Assembly (NCBI GenBank): GCA_036417435.1
Contig: CM070903.1
Span: forward strand, 81,585,501-81,649,500
From: Inia geoffrensis
Lineage: Eukaryota; Chordata; Mammalia; Artiodactyla; Iniidae
Reading direction: 5' to 3'
DNA length: 64,000 nt
Numbering within the stretch: the stretch's first letter is position 1; each line of letters begins with the position of its first letter. Both the position numbers and the translations under genes were made by a program. Below, in pieces: positions 47,455 through 59,479 of the stretch. The notes beneath the pieces are model-generated. The model was not told the origin of the DNA, ran no database searches, and worked only from the letters and a program-made list of their open reading frames with translations.

Positions 47455-48779
47455 AGAGCACACATATGACAGAAAAATGAGCAAAAGGTTTTAACAGACC
47501 ACATATATACACAAGAAAGTTATAAAAAATGGCTCTTAAAACATGTAAAAAGATATCTAGCCTTACTCAGAGAAATGCAAAGTAAAATTACAATGAAATA
47601 CTATTTCTCATCTATCAGATTAGGGAAAGTTGGATAATATAATACCCCTTAAGCGTTTAGTTCTGGTGACCAGAGGGGAGTGTGCTGCAGGACCACATAG
47701 GATGTCTCCTACATAAGGCCACTTCTCCAAGATCAAGGAGATGTAACTGACCTACCTAATACATAGAAATAAACCTAGAGAATTAGGCAAAATGAGGAGA
47801 TAAAGAAATATGTTTCAAAGAAGATAAAACCTTGGAAAAAGAACTAAGCGAAGTAGAGATGCCCAATAAGAGTTCAACGTAATGATCATGAAGATAATCA
47901 CCAAACTTAAGAATAGATAGATACAGGATTTTAATAGAGTTAGAAAATATAAATAAGAACTAAACACAGCTGAAGAATACAATAACTGAAATTAAAAATA
48001 CACTAGAGGGACTTCTCTGGTGGCACAGTGGTTAAGAATCCACCTACCAATGCAGGGGACATAGGTTTGAGCCCTGGTCTGGGAAGATCCCACATGCCTC
48101 GGAGCAACTGAGCCCGTGAACCACAAGTACTAGAGCTTGCACTCTAGAGCCTGCGCGCCACAACTACTGAACCCATGTGCCACAACTACTGAAGCCTGCG
48201 CACCTAGAGCCCGTGCTCCACAACAAGAGAAGCCACTGCAATGAGAAGCCTGCGCACTGCAACAAAGAGTAGCGCCCGCTCACTGCAACTAGAGAAAGCT
48301 TGCACGTGGCAATGAAGACCCAACGCAGCCAAAAATAAGTAAATAAATAAATATTAATTTATTTAAATAAATAAAAATACACTAGAAGGAATCAACAATA
48401 GATAAAATGATACAGAGGATGGATCAGCAAACTGGAAGGCAGAGTAGTGGGTATCACCCAAGCTGAACAGAAGAAAGAAAAAATCCAATGAGATATCACA
48501 TCTGTAAGAAGGGCTGTTATCAAAAAGACAAATAAGTGTTGATGAAGATGTGGAGAAAAGAGAACACTAATGCACTGTTGGTGGGAATGAAAATTGGTGC
48601 AGCCACTGTGGAAAACAGTATGGAGTTTCCTCAAAAAATTAAAAATAGAATTACTGTATGTTTCAGCAATTCCTGCATATTTATCTGAAGAAAATAAAAA
48701 TGAAAACTCTAATTTGAAATGATACATGCACCCCAGTGTTCATAGCAACACTATTTACAATAGCCAAAACATGGAAACT
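47455..48779 (+). mobile_element. L1 remains: ORF2 piece, 5' UTR/ORF1 start and ORF2 end
   Basis: 47455-47645 is an ORF2 piece ('aatgagcaaaaggttttaac', 'gaaatgcaaagtaaaattac'). 47655-48006 and 48387-48480 are the end of the 5' UTR and start of ORF1 ('aatgaggagataaagaaata', 'gaagaatacaataactgaaa', then after the SINE 'ggaatcaacaatagataaa', 'actggaaggcagagtagtgg'). 48485-48779 is ORF2 near its end ('ttggtgggaatgaaaattgg', 'catagcaacactatttac'). The middle of the element is missing, so this is either a large internal deletion or several insertions. Confidence 0.65.
48008..48372 (+). mobile_element. CHR SINE, long form, inside L1 ORF1
   Basis: About 365 bp with several 'ccacaactactgaa' repeats and an AAATAAATAAAT tail. 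Exact 14-nt duplication (aaaaatacactaga) at 47994-48007 and 48373-48386. The L1 sequence continues without loss on the far side, so the SINE is younger than that L1. Confidence 0.92.
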
Positions 48780-50830
48780 TTTTATTTTATACATAGTAGT
48801 TTCTACCACTTAATCCCCTGCCCCTATCTTGCCCCTCCCCCTACTGGTAACCACTAGTTTTTTCTCTGTATCTGTGAGTCTGCTTCTTTTTTATTTTATT
48901 CACTAGTTTATTTTTTAGATTCTACATATAAGTGATATTCAGTATTTGTCTTTCTCTGACTTATTTCACTTTGCATAATATTATCCATGTCCATCTATGT
49001 TGATGCAAATGGCAAAATTTCATTCTTTTTTATAGCTGGGTAATACCCATATATATATATTATCCATTCATCTGTTGATGAATACTTGGGATGCTTCCAC
49101 ATCTTGACTATTGTATATAATGCTGCTATGAACATTGGGGTGCATGTATCTTTGAATTAGTGTTCTTGTTTTTTTCAGATATATACCCAGGATTGGAATT
49201 GTTGGGTCATATGGTAGTTGTATTTTTAGGTTTTTTTAAAACCTCCATACTGTTTTCCACAGTGGCTGCAACAAGTTATATTCCCAACAACAGTGTAGGA
49301 GGGTTCCCTTTTCTCCATATCCTCTCCAATATTCATTATTTGTGTTCTTTCTGATGATAGCCATTCTGACAGGTGTGAGGCGAATATCTCATTATGGTTT
49401 TGATTTGCATTTCCCTGATTATTAGTGATGTCGAACATCTTTTCATGTGTCTATCGGCCATCTGCACTTCCTCTTCAGAAAAAATGTCTATTCAGTTCTT
49501 CTGTCCATTTTTTAATGGGGTTGTTTGTTTTATGTTGAGTTGTATGAGCTATTTATATACTTTGGATATTAACTCCTAATCAGTCATATCATTTGCAAAT
49601 ATTTTCTCACATTCAGTAGGTTGTCTTTTCATTTGTCAATGGTTTCCGCTGTCCAAAAGCTTTTAAGTTTAATTAGGTCCCATTTGTTCATTTTTGCTTT
49701 TAGTTCCTTTGCTTTAGGAGACAGATCCAAAAAAAATATTGCTGCAATTTATGTCAAAGAGTGTCCTGCCTATGTTTTCCTCTAGGAGTTTTATGGTTTC
49801 CGGTCTCACATTTAGGTCTTTAATCCATTTTGAGTTTATTTCTGTGTATAGTGTTAAGAGAATGTTCTAACTTCATTATTTTACATGTAGCTATCCAGTT
49901 TTCCTACCACCACTTATTGAAGAGATTGTGTTTTCTCCATTGTATATTCTTGCCTCCTTTGTTGTAGATTAATTGACCATGAGTGTGTGTGCTTATTTCT
50001 GGGCTTTCTATCCTGTTCCATTGATCTATGTGTCCATTTTTGTGACAGTACCATACTGTTTTGATTACTGTAGCTTTGTAATATAATCTGAAGTCAGAGA
50101 GCATGGTTCCTCCAGCTCTGTTCTTTCTCAAGATTGTTTTGGCTATTCAGGGCCTTTTGTGTTTCCATACAAATTTAAAAATTTTTTGTTCTAGTTCTGT
50201 GAAAAATGCCATTGGCGTTTTGATAGAAATTGCATTGAAGCTATAGATTGCCTTGGGTAGTATGGTCATTTTAACAATATTAATTCTTCCAGTCCAAGAG
50301 CATGGTATATCTTTCCATCTGTTTGTGTCATCCTCCATTTCTTTCATCAGTGTCTTAGAGTTTTCCAAGTACAGGCCTTTTACCTCCTAAGGTAGGTTTA
50401 TTCCTAGTTATTTTATTCTTTTGGCCTGATGGTAAGTGGAATTGTTTCCTTAATTTCTCTTTCTGATAGTTTGTTGTTAGTACATAGAAATGAAACAGAT
50501 TTCTGTATGTTAATTTGGTATCCTGCAACCTTACTGAATTCATTGATGAGCTCTAGTAGTTTTCTGGTGGTGTCTTTAGGATTTTCCAAGTATAGTATCA
50601 TGTCATCTGCAAACAGTGGCAGCCTTACCTCCTCCCTTCCAGTTTGGGTTCCTTCCTTTTCTATTTCTTGTCCAACCACTGTGGCCAGGATTTCCAATAC
50701 TATTTTGAATAAAAGTAGCAAGAGTGGGCATCCTTGTCCTGTTGCCAATCCTAGAGGAAATGCTTTCAGCTTTTCACTATTGAGTATGATGTTAGCTGTG
50801 GTTTTATTTAACTTTTTACCTTCCAGTGTT
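48780..50830 (-). mobile_element. L1, minus orientation, ORF2 C-terminal two thirds
   Basis: Read on the minus strand: reverse transcriptase ([19 protein letters not shown] text, FADD codons at 50602-50613), thumb and C-terminal region (frames 50147-50368 '[18 protein letters not shown]', 49904-50131 '[20 protein letters not shown]'), and part of the 3' UTR. The last bases of the 3' UTR and the A tail are missing at 48780. Frameshifts and stops split ORF2 into at least five frames, so it is dead. It is separate from the plus-strand piece at 48485-48779, because both contain the same ORF2 segment. Confidence 0.88.
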
Positions 50831-50834
50831 ACTT

Positions 50835-51000
50835 TTCAGTAGTACCTCTGAACTCCTACACAGTGTCTGTGTAATAGGTAGGATCTACTTTCATCTTTAT
50901 CTCTTCTTGAAACTTCCATTTTTAAATGCATTATTTCTAATTTGTCAAAACATATATTATTATTCTCAACTCAGACTTTAAGTCTTAGATCTATAATTAA
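50835..51000. other. Unassigned AT-rich junction
   Basis: Sequence between two L1s in opposite orientation, no recognised family. Confidence 0.3.
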
Positions 51001-51769
51001 ATATATTAAAAACTCACAGAATTCTGGCCCCAGTTGTGTAATAATGAGCTTGGAAGTCACCATTTTGTCCCAACAATAAGCAAAAAGCTTAACATACTGA
51101 AAAATTAACAACTCCTCTTGGATCTGTAAGAGGAGGGTGAACACAGGGCAAATGGTTGCTCCCAGGATTGGACAGACAGATGAATACAGGGAGTCATGGC
51201 TTGCCTAAGCAGAAACTTCCCACAAGTGGTAAACACCATGGCAACTTGTACAAGAGTAGGAATATATGAACTGTAATTTGACAAATTACTCGAGGCTCAG
51301 TGTGGATAACTCTGAGAGTTAAAAACACCAGAGATACCTAGTCTTGGGGAAGGGTGGATGGTTAGGGGCGGGCACAACTTTGTGAGTTTACATCTAGGAG
51401 CTTGACCAGATTTTCACAATAAATATTGGAGAAAAGTCTCCTTACACTTCCCTCAGGGGAAGGGGAAAGAAATCATTTCAAAATATGCCAGAGCACTCTG
51501 TTCTTTGTAACAAGGCCTGCCCTCAGAAGAAACTAGTTAACCAGAGCCTAGCCTGTTACGGTTTTATCAGAGCCTAACTATCGCAGGGGAGGGAAAGTAT
51601 ACTATTCAAACCCACTCTAGCCTTCTTGTTCCACCTAAAGGGGGGAGAAGAGAAACTGAGAAACCCCGTGAAGCTCGCAGTCCAGAGGTAGAGGTCCACT
51701 AAACAACTGAGACGTAATCATAGGACTATAAATGCTTCCCCTTCCCCTACACCTTATCACCACATTTCT

Positions 51770-51977
51770 TTTTTTTTTTTTTTAGCGGTATGCGGGTCTC
51801 TCACTGCTGTGGCCTTTCCCGTTGCGGAGCACAGGCTCCGGACGAGCAGGCTTAGCAGCCATGGCTCACGGGCCCAGCCGCTCCGCGGCATACGGGATCC
51901 TCCCGGACCAGGGCACGAACCCGTGTCCCCTGCATCGGCAGGCGGACCCTCAACCACTGCGCCACCAGGGAAGCCCC
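51770..51977 (-). mobile_element. CHR SINE, minus orientation, 14-bp TSD, in L1 5' UTR
   Basis: T-run, 'gcggtatgcgggtctctc', 'gagcacaggctccggacg', 'ccactgcgccaccaggga'. Exact 14-nt duplication (atcaccacatttct) at 51756-51769 and 51978-51991. Confidence 0.92.
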
Positions 51978-52222
51978 ATCACCACATTTCTAAAGGCCTA
52001 TTTATAGCAGTTCCTTTTAACCAGTATATCACATTCAGCTATTGAGAAAAATTACAAGGTATATTAAAATGCAAAGAAACACAATTTAAAGAGACAGAGC
52101 AAGCATCAGACCCAGTCATGGCAGGAATGTTGGAATTATCAGCCTAGGGTATTTAAAATAATTATGAATAATATGCTAAGGGCTCTAAAGGATAAAATAG
52201 ACAGCATGTAAGAAGAGATGGG

Positions 52223-52577
52223 CAGGGACTTACCTGGTGGCGCAGTGGTTAAGAATCCGTCTGCCAGTGCAGGAGACAAGGGTTCAAGCCCTGGTCTGGG
52301 AAGATCCTACATGCCGCGGAGCAACTAAGCCTTTGTGGCACAACTACTGAGTCTGTGCTCTAGAGCCCGTGAGCCACAACTACTGAGCCCACGCACCTAG
52401 AGCCGGTGCTCTGCCACAAGAGAAGCCACCACAATGAGGAGTCTGCACACTGCAACTAAGACCCAACACAGCCAAAAATAAATAAATTTATTAAAAAAAA
52501 ACAGAAACAAGTTTGGTAGCTATCTTATAAACACTAATTTAGAAGACAATTGTATCATGTTTTTACAAAAAAAAAAA
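52223..52577 (+). mobile_element. CHR SINE plus transduced 3' flank
   Basis: 52223-52500 is a long-form CHR ('gggacttacctggtggcgc', 'ccacaactactgagccc') with an A-rich tail. It is followed by about 75 bases that are neither SINE nor L1 (from 'cagaaacaagtttggtagc' to TTTTT at 52560-52564) and a second A-run (52567-52577). The host L1 then resumes. The duplication agagatggg lies at 52214-52222 and 52579-52587, enclosing SINE and extra piece together. So both arrived in one insertion. A box (tggcgcagtgg) and a usable B box (ggttcaagccc) are present. Confidence 0.8.
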
Positions 52578-53059
52578 GAGAGATGGGTAATATAGCAGAG
52601 AGATGGAAACCCTAAGAAATAAATGGTAACAATCAAAAACACTGTGAAAGAAATGAAGAATGCTTTTGATGGGCTTATTTGTAAACTGGACACAGCTAAG
52701 GAAAGAATCTCTGAGCTTGAGCATATATCAAAAGAAAACTCCAAAACTGAAAAGCAAAAAGACAAAAAAAAAAAAAAGCTAGAACAATATCCAAGGGCTG
52801 TGAGACAACCATAAAAGCTGTACATGTAATGAGAATATCAGAAGAAGAAAAAGAAAAAACGAACAGACAAAAATATATGAAATAATAATAATTGAGAATT
52901 TCCCCCAAATTAATGTCAGGCACCAAACCAGGAAGCCTAGGGAATACCACCAAGTAGGATAGATGCAAAAAATACTATACCTAGGCATATCATTTTCAAA
53001 CTATACAAAATCAAAAATAAAGAAAAAACCCTGAAAGAAGCTGGAGGAAAAAATACTTT

Positions 53060-53172
53060 TTTTAATTTTGGCCATAGCATGTGGCATGTGGGATCCCTGA
53101 CGAGGGATCGAGCCTGCACCCCCTGCAGTGGAAGCGTGGAGTCTTAACCACTGGACTGCCAGGCAAGTCCCC
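53060..53172 (-). mobile_element. Short tRNA-derived SINE, minus orientation, 10-bp TSD
   Basis: Only about 113 bp: 'attttggccatagcatgtgg', 'gggatcgagcctgcacccc', 'ttaaccactggactgccagg'. Reversed, it has the tRNA-like head of CHR-related SINEs with no long-form repeats. Duplication aaaatacttt at 53050-53059 and 53173-53182. It sits in the inter-ORF region of the old L1. Confidence 0.85.
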
Positions 53173-55009
53173 AAAATACTTTATTTATAGAGGAATAAAA
53201 ATAAGAATTACATGCAACTTCTCAGAAACTGTGCAAGCAAGAGTATGGAGTGAAATATTTATTATTGAGAGAAGAAAACCACCACCCTAAAATTCTGTAC
53301 CCTAGAGTTCTGATCCAATGGAATTATTCTTGAAAAGTAAAGGAGAAACAAAGACTTTCTCAAGCAAACAAAAATTGAGGGAATTTGTTTCCAGTAGATC
53401 TGCCTTGCAAGAAATGTTAAAAGTAGTTCTTTAGTGAGAAGAAAAATGTAGGTCAGAAACTTGGATCTATATACAGAAAGGAAGAGCACTGAGGAAGCAG
53501 TCAGTGGAGGTAAAAGAAAACTTTCATTTTTCTTACCTTACAGATAACAGTTTGTTTGAAATAATAATATAGCAACAATGTAGTAAATTATGTATGCTTA
53601 TAGATATATCATACCTAATATATGCACACACACATATATGCTTAGTTGTGCTTATATATAAGTGAAATGAATGACAACAATGATACAAACAGCCAGAGGG
53701 AGGAATTAGGATTATTCTGCTGTTATAAGGTACTGACACTACTGTTAAGTGATATTCAAAAGTAGATTTGCATTAGTCGTAAATGTATATTGCAAACCCT
53801 GAGGCAACCTCTTCAAAAGTTAAAAAAGAAGTATAACTGGAAGACAAAAATAGGAACAAAGAACAAGGGCAACAAATAGGAAACAGTAACAAATATGGTA
53901 GATATTAATCCAATTATTATCAATAATCACTCTGAATGTCAATGGTCTAAATGCACCAATTAAAAGACAGAGATTGCCAGAGTATATTATTAAAAAACAA
54001 GACCCAATTATATGTTTTCTACAAGAAACCCACTTTAAATATAAAGACACATATAGATTAAAAGTAAATGGATGGAAAAGATATAACATGCTAACATTAA
54101 TCAAAAGAAAGCAGGAGAAGCTATATTAATTTCAGACACAGACTTCAAAGCAAAGAAAACTATCAGAAATAGAGAAGGGCAATACATACAGACAAAGGGG
54201 TCAATTCTCCAAGAAGACGTAACAGCCCTTAATGTGTATGCACCTAACAACAGAGCATCAAACTATGTAAGGCAAAAACTGATAGATGAGAAATAGATGA
54301 ATCAACTATCATAGTTGGAGACTTTAACACTCCTCCATAAGAAATGGATAGATCCAGCAGGCAGAAAATCAGTAAGAACATAGTTGAATTCAACAGCATC
54401 ATCATACTGGATATAACTGACATCTATAGACTACTTCATCCAACAACAGCAGAATACACATTTATGTCAAGCTCATATGGAACATTCACTGAGATAAACT
54501 ACATTCTGGGCAATAAAATACACTTTAACAAATTTAAAATAATAAAAATCATACAATGTCTGCTTTCAGACTACAATGGAATTAAACTAAAAGTCAGTAA
54601 CAGATTAGTGGATATCCCAAAATATATGGAGATTAAACAACACACTTCTAAATAACACATGGGTTAAAAAAGAAATCACAAGAAAAAATTTTAAATGTTT
54701 GGAACTAAATGAATATGACAACACAGTTTATCAAAATTTGTCGGATTCAGCAAAAGCACTGCTTAGAGGAAATTTTATAGCTTCGAATGCAAATATTAAA
54801 AATGAAGAAATAGCTAAAATCAATAATCTAAGTTTCCACCTTTAGAAAACTAGAAAAAGAAGAGCAAATTAAATCCAAAGTAAGCAGAATAAAAGAAAGA
54901 GTAAGATTTAGAGCAGAAATCAATGAAATTGAAAACAGAAAATCAATAGAAAAAATCAACAAAACCAAAAACTAGGTGTTTTGTTTTTAACTATTTACTC
55001 TTTTTTTGC

Positions 55010-55997
55010 TTTTTAAAAAAATTTTTTTATTGAAGTATAGTTGATTTACAATGTTGTGTTAGTTTCTGGTGTACAGCAAAGTGATTCAGTTATACATATA
55101 TACTTTTTCATATCCTTTTCCATTATGGTTTATTACAGGATACTGAATATAGTTCCCTGTGCTATGCAGTAGAACCTTGTTGTTTATCTATTTTATATAT
55201 GGTGGTTTGTATCTGCTAATCCCAAACTCCTAACTTATCCCTCCCCCACCCCCTTTCCCCTTTGGTAACCATAAGTTTGTTTTCTTTTTATTTTTTAAAT
55301 TTTTAATTGAAGTATAGTTGATTTACAATGCTATGTTAGTTTCAGGTGTACAGCAAAGTGATTCAGTTCTATATGTATATATTTTTTTCTTTTTCAGATT
55401 CTTTTCCCTTATAGGTTATTACAAAATATTGAGTGTAGTTCCCTGTGCTATACAGTAGATCCTTGTTGCTTATCTATTTTATATATAGTAATCTGTATAT
55501 GTTAATTCCAGACTCCTAATTTATCCCTCCCACCCCTTTCCCCTTTGGTAACCATAAATTTGTTTTGTCTGTGGGTCTACTTCTGCTTTGTAATAAGTCC
55601 ATTTGTATCACTTTTGTTAGATTCCACATAGAAGAGATATCATTTAATATTTGTCTTTCTCTGTCTGACTTACTTCACTTAGTATGATAATCTCTAGGTC
55701 CATCCATGTAGCTGTCAATGGCATTATTTCATTCTTTTTTATGGCTAATATTCCATTGTGTGTGTGTGTATCCCACATCTTCTTTATTCATTCATCTATC
55801 AATGGACATTTAGGTTGTTTCCATGCCTTGGAACAATAATCTTGGAAACTATTACTATTGTAATAGTACTGCTGTGAACATTGGGGTGCATGTATCTTTT
55901 CAAATTAGAGTGTTCTCCAGATATATGCCCAGGAATGGAATGGCTAGATAATATGGCAACTCTATTTTTAGCTTTTTAAGGAACGCTCCATACTGTT
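55010..55997 (-). mobile_element. Nested minus-strand L1 with duplicated 3' end
   Basis: 55016-55285 is an L1 3' UTR in minus orientation ('attgaagtatagttgattta', 'ccctttggtaaccataagtt'). 55288-55570 is the same 3' end again, then ORF2 follows up to 55997 ('aatggacatttaggttgttt', 'tgggtatatgccc'-like text). The insertion splits the plus-strand L1 at 54966/55998. Approximate flanking repeats: aaaaactaggtgttttg (54967-54983) and aaaagctagtttttttg (55998-56014). The two 3' ends differ by scattered substitutions. Confidence 0.75.
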
Positions 55998-56075
55998 AAA
56001 AGCTAGTTTTTTTGAAAGATCAATAGAATTGATAAGCCTTTAGCCAGGTTAACTAACGAAAAGCTTACCAACATC
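55998..56075 (+). mobile_element. Continuation of the split old L1 (ORF2)
   Basis: 'gaaagatcaatagaattgat' and 'aagcctttagccaggttaac' continue ORF2 exactly where it was broken at 54966 (consensus protein text KTKNW.FF.RINRIDKPLARL). Ends after about 75 bases. Confidence 0.7.
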
Positions 56076-56089
56076 TGCTTAGGATATAG

Positions 56090-58235
56090 AAATATGAAAA
56101 TAAAAATCATTTTCATTATTACAGTTAGAAAACGCAGGACAGTGTACAAAATTGCAGCCTTTCTTGAACTCATTAGATAACCAAGGTTACAGAATGACTG
56201 GTTATCTTAACTCTAAGGAAACACAGGAGTCTCTAAAGAGACACAAGACACAAACACTGACTCAGTTGTGGCAAAGCACAGGAAGAAAATGAGGCCACAT
56301 CATAAGTAGAGAAGAAAAATTCAGCTAACATTTTTAACTAATTGCTAAAGTCTGAATATGACTGTAGGATAATCTGAGAGAATAGTATCCCTAGGAGCCC
56401 TAGAAATAAGTGCATTTGTCCCTACGTGGAAGCTTTTCTCAGTGGACTCCCAGAAGGTATTTATTCACAAAAAAGACCAATTGGCAGGGCAGGAGATTAG
56501 AGGAGACAGCATCCCTTGAGGTACAAGCCTGAAGGAAGGGAGCAGCCACTACTACAGGAAAGGCAGATAGCCCTGCCTGGAAACTTATCCCCTTCAGAAC
56601 AAAAGAGTTAAACTGCTAAGGGCAGGAAAACTGTGGCTAGAAGGAAGGGAAAGAAAAAAATCCTGGGCTCAGACTACTATAGGTCTCCTACCACTGGGGG
56701 AGGGCAGGATCCCTGAGAAGGTCTCACCTCCAAAACCCAGGGACATAGGGCCTACCTAAGACTGAGGTGGGAGCAAGACGAGAGAGAATCATCCTGCCCC
56801 AACCAGCCTACCAAGCGCTGGTAGTAAATAAGAAGCGATGCAACTACTACTGAGGGTGGAGAGACATCCTCTCTGAAATGCAGGCAAAGGCAAACAGTAA
56901 AGGCCTAAAGCTGAGAGTGGAGCAGGAACATTGAGGGAAACTCTCAAGTAAACCTGTCTCTCCATAAGAACAAAGTAACACTAGAATTGGATGCCAGTGG
57001 TGAACTGAAAGTGAATATAGAACAACCAAACCCAACCCCAGCTCAATTCCTGACTACATTGACTCAACCCCTCCTATATGTATGGCCTAGTGGAAGAAGA
57101 TTACCCAATTCCAGGCATAAATACTACTTACCTTAATCTTTACTGTCCTACTCACAATGTATGGCTTTCAACCAAAATACATAAAACACAAAAAGCAAAA
57201 ACAAAAAGAAAGAAAAATATAATTCATAGTCAAGAAACAAAGTAATCAACAGAACTGGACTCATATATGACTCAGATTTTGGAACTTGGACTTAAATAAC
57301 TATAATATACTAAAGGGCCTAGCAGACAAGGTGGACAACATGTATGAACAGAGGGAGAATTTCAGCATAAAAATGAAAACTATAGAAAAGAGTCAAATAA
57401 AAAACATGGTAACAGACAAAATATTATATGCATTTGTGATAAAAAAAAATAGTGTATTTCTATTCCCTCTGTGATAAAGAAGTCTACAAAAACCCTACAG
57501 TCTTATACTTAACTGGTGAAAGATTGACTTCTTTGATGCCACGATCAGAAACAAAGCAAGGATGTCTACTCCCAAAACTCCTATTTAACATCAAACTGGA
57601 ATTCAGTAAGGCAAGAAAAAGTAATTCCATACATATTGGAAAAGAAGAAATAAAACATCTTTATTCATGGATGAAATGATTTTACATATAGAAAATCCCA
57701 AAGATTCTATGAAATATCCTACAAAACAGATACTAGAAAGTAATGAGAAGTTGTCAAGCCACAAGATACAATTGAATACATATATTGTAGAAATGATTAG
57801 AAATTAAAATTTTTAAATAGTACCAATTATACCAAAACATGAAAAACTTACATATAAATCTCAAAATATGTGCAGGATTATATGCTGAAAGTTACAAAAC
57901 ACCAATGAAAGAAAGCAAAGCCCTAAATAAATGGAGATATACACTGTATTCATAGATTAGAAAATTCAGTATTGTTAAATTGTCATTTTGAAATTGATCT
58001 ATAATTTCAACAGAATTCCGATCAGAAACATAGTAGGCTGTCTTGTAGAAGTAGACAAGTCGATTCTAAAATTTATATGGAAATACAAAGGACCTAGAAT
58101 ACCCAAAACAGCTTTGAAAAAAACAGCAATGTTAAAGAACTCTGTACTACCTGATTTTGATACTTACGATAAAGCTATAGTAATCAAGCCAGTGTGGGCT
58201 TGGTGAAAAACTAGACATGTACAATGAAGGAATGA
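56090..58235 (+). mobile_element. Second old L1 with internal deletion (5' UTR joined to ORF2 RT)
   Basis: 56090-57260 is probably 5' UTR. 57230-57430 is 5' UTR end/ORF1-start text ('atatgactcagattttgga', 'aaggtggacaacatgtatga'). From about 57480 it reads as ORF2 reverse transcriptase and thumb ('acaaagcaaggatgtctact' for TKQGCLLPKLLF, later frame 57988-58206 'ILKFIWKYKGPRIPKTALKK'). Most of ORF1 and the first half of ORF2 are missing between. Dead. Confidence 0.6.
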
Positions 58236-58239
58236 TATT

Positions 58240-58550
58240 GTTTTATTAGGTTATCTTGGAGTTGACCATTTCAGATTAACTTTCTTATCTATACAGCAAA
58301 TCCTTTCAATTTGTAGATTCATGTTTTGTTTCTGGAATGTTTTCTTCACCTCTAATTTTAAATAATAGTTCCATTGTTTTATAATTCTTCTTCAAGGGCT
58401 TCAGTTATATCTAAATTGCATTGCCTGTCTTCTGTGTCAATCATTTCCTTCCTGACTCTTTTTACTTTATCTTATTTCCTTTTCTTGGCTGATTATTTGT
58501 CTTTCTTCGGTGCTGCTTATTAAATTTCCATTTGAGTCCATTCTCCCTTG
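58240..58550. other. Unassigned T-rich DNA
   Basis: No family recognised. Similar T-rich DNA lies on the other side of the LTR (59020-59245), so this is probably the original target of the LTR insertion. Confidence 0.3.
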
Positions 58551-58552
58551 GG

Positions 58553-59014
58553 TGCTGTAGTGAGTTAAATGTCGGCCTCCCAAAAGATACATCCACTTCA
58601 AACCCATTAATGTGACTTTATTTGGAAAAGGGCGTTTTGGAAATGTAATTAAGTTAAGGATCTTGAGATGAGATCATCCTAGCTTAGCTGGGCGGGCCCG
58701 AATTCCAATGGCAATTGTCCCTAGAAGAGAAAGAACAGGGAAGAGGGGGAGAAGACATTTAGAAAAGAGGGCAATATGAAGATGGAGGTGGAGATTAGAA
58801 TAATGCATATATAAACAAAGAACATCAAGGATTTCTGGCAGTCACCAGAAGCTAGGAGAGAGGGATGAAAACTAGGAGAGCACCTCCAGGAGAAACCAGC
58901 CCTGCTGACACCTTGATTTCAGACTTCTGGCCTCCAGAACTGTGAGAGAACCAATTTCTATTGTTTTAAGTCACCCAGTTTGTGGTAATTTGTTAAGGCA
59001 GCCTTAGGAAACAA
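58553..59014 (+). mobile_element. MLT1-type LTR (MaLR retrotransposon)
   Basis: LTR text in order: 'tgctgtagtgagttaaatg', 'taatgtgactttatttgga', 'aaatgtaattaagttaagg', 'agcttagctgggcgggccc', 'caccagaagctaggagag', 'gctgacaccttgatttcag', 'cctccagaactgtgagag', 'tcacccagtttgtggtaatt', 'gcagccttaggaaaca'. This is a nearly complete solo LTR of the MLT1 group. No internal region adjoins it. Confidence 0.82.
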
Positions 59015-59019
59015 ATGCT

Positions 59020-59245
59020 TAAAATTTACTTTTCAATTCTGAGATAATTTTTCTTCTTGTTCTATTTATTCCTTGAGTTCAAGTAACTTTTTAAAATATC
59101 TTCCTATTTTTTTCCAAATCCATTTATGTTTTTAATTTCTGATTGAAGGTAGCTTTTCTTATTTCCAAATACTTGTTTTAGGGTTATTTAGAAAATTGCA
59201 TGGTGTTGCAATTTTCTTTCACTTCATGGTTGTTTCAGTTTTTTG
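59020..59245. other. Unassigned T-rich DNA
   Basis: No repeat family recognised; see 58240-58550. Confidence 0.3.
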
Positions 59246-59249
59246 TGTT

Positions 59250-59478
59250 TTTTTATTTTTTAACATCTTTATTGGGGTATAATTGCTTTACAATGGTGTG
59301 TTAGTTTCTGCTTTATAACAAAGTGAATCAGTTATACATATGTTCCCATATCTCTTCCCTCTTGCGTCTCCCTCCCTCCCACCCTCCCTATCCCACACCT
59401 CCAGGCGGTCACAAAGCACGAGCGAGCTGATCTCCCTGTGCTTTGCGGCTGCTTCCCACTAGTTATCTATCTGTTGTT
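59250..59478 (-). mobile_element. Short L1 3' end, minus orientation
   Basis: 'aacatctttattggggtata', 'gtgttagtttctgctttata', 'cttgcgtctccctccctcc', 'gctgcttcccactagttatc'. About 230 bp of the 3' UTR of the common lineage. No exact target duplication found. Confidence 0.85.
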
Positions 59479-59479
59479 T

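Larger units (their letters stand above)
51005..54966 (+). mobile_element. Long old L1: 5' UTR, ORF1 and start of ORF2
   Basis: 5' UTR from about 51010 ('cagttgtgtaataatgagc', 'ccattttgtcccaacaataa') up to about 52200. ORF1 remains follow: frame 52623-52814 reads MVTIKNTVKEMKNAFDGL, the coiled-coil part of ORF1p. From 53500 the inter-ORF region leads to ORF2: 'atcactctgaatgtcaatgg' (LNVNGLNAPIKRQ), then QETH at 54022-54033, the metal-binding glutamate motif of the L1 endonuclease. Stops and indels are frequent. It is interrupted by three SINEs and, at 54966, by younger L1s, and continues at about 56000. Confidence 0.75.

Noticed and set aside
48485..50830. Twin-primed L1 (plus piece followed by minus piece)
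   Set aside because: Both pieces cover the same ORF2 segment, so one insertion cannot explain them; they are two elements.
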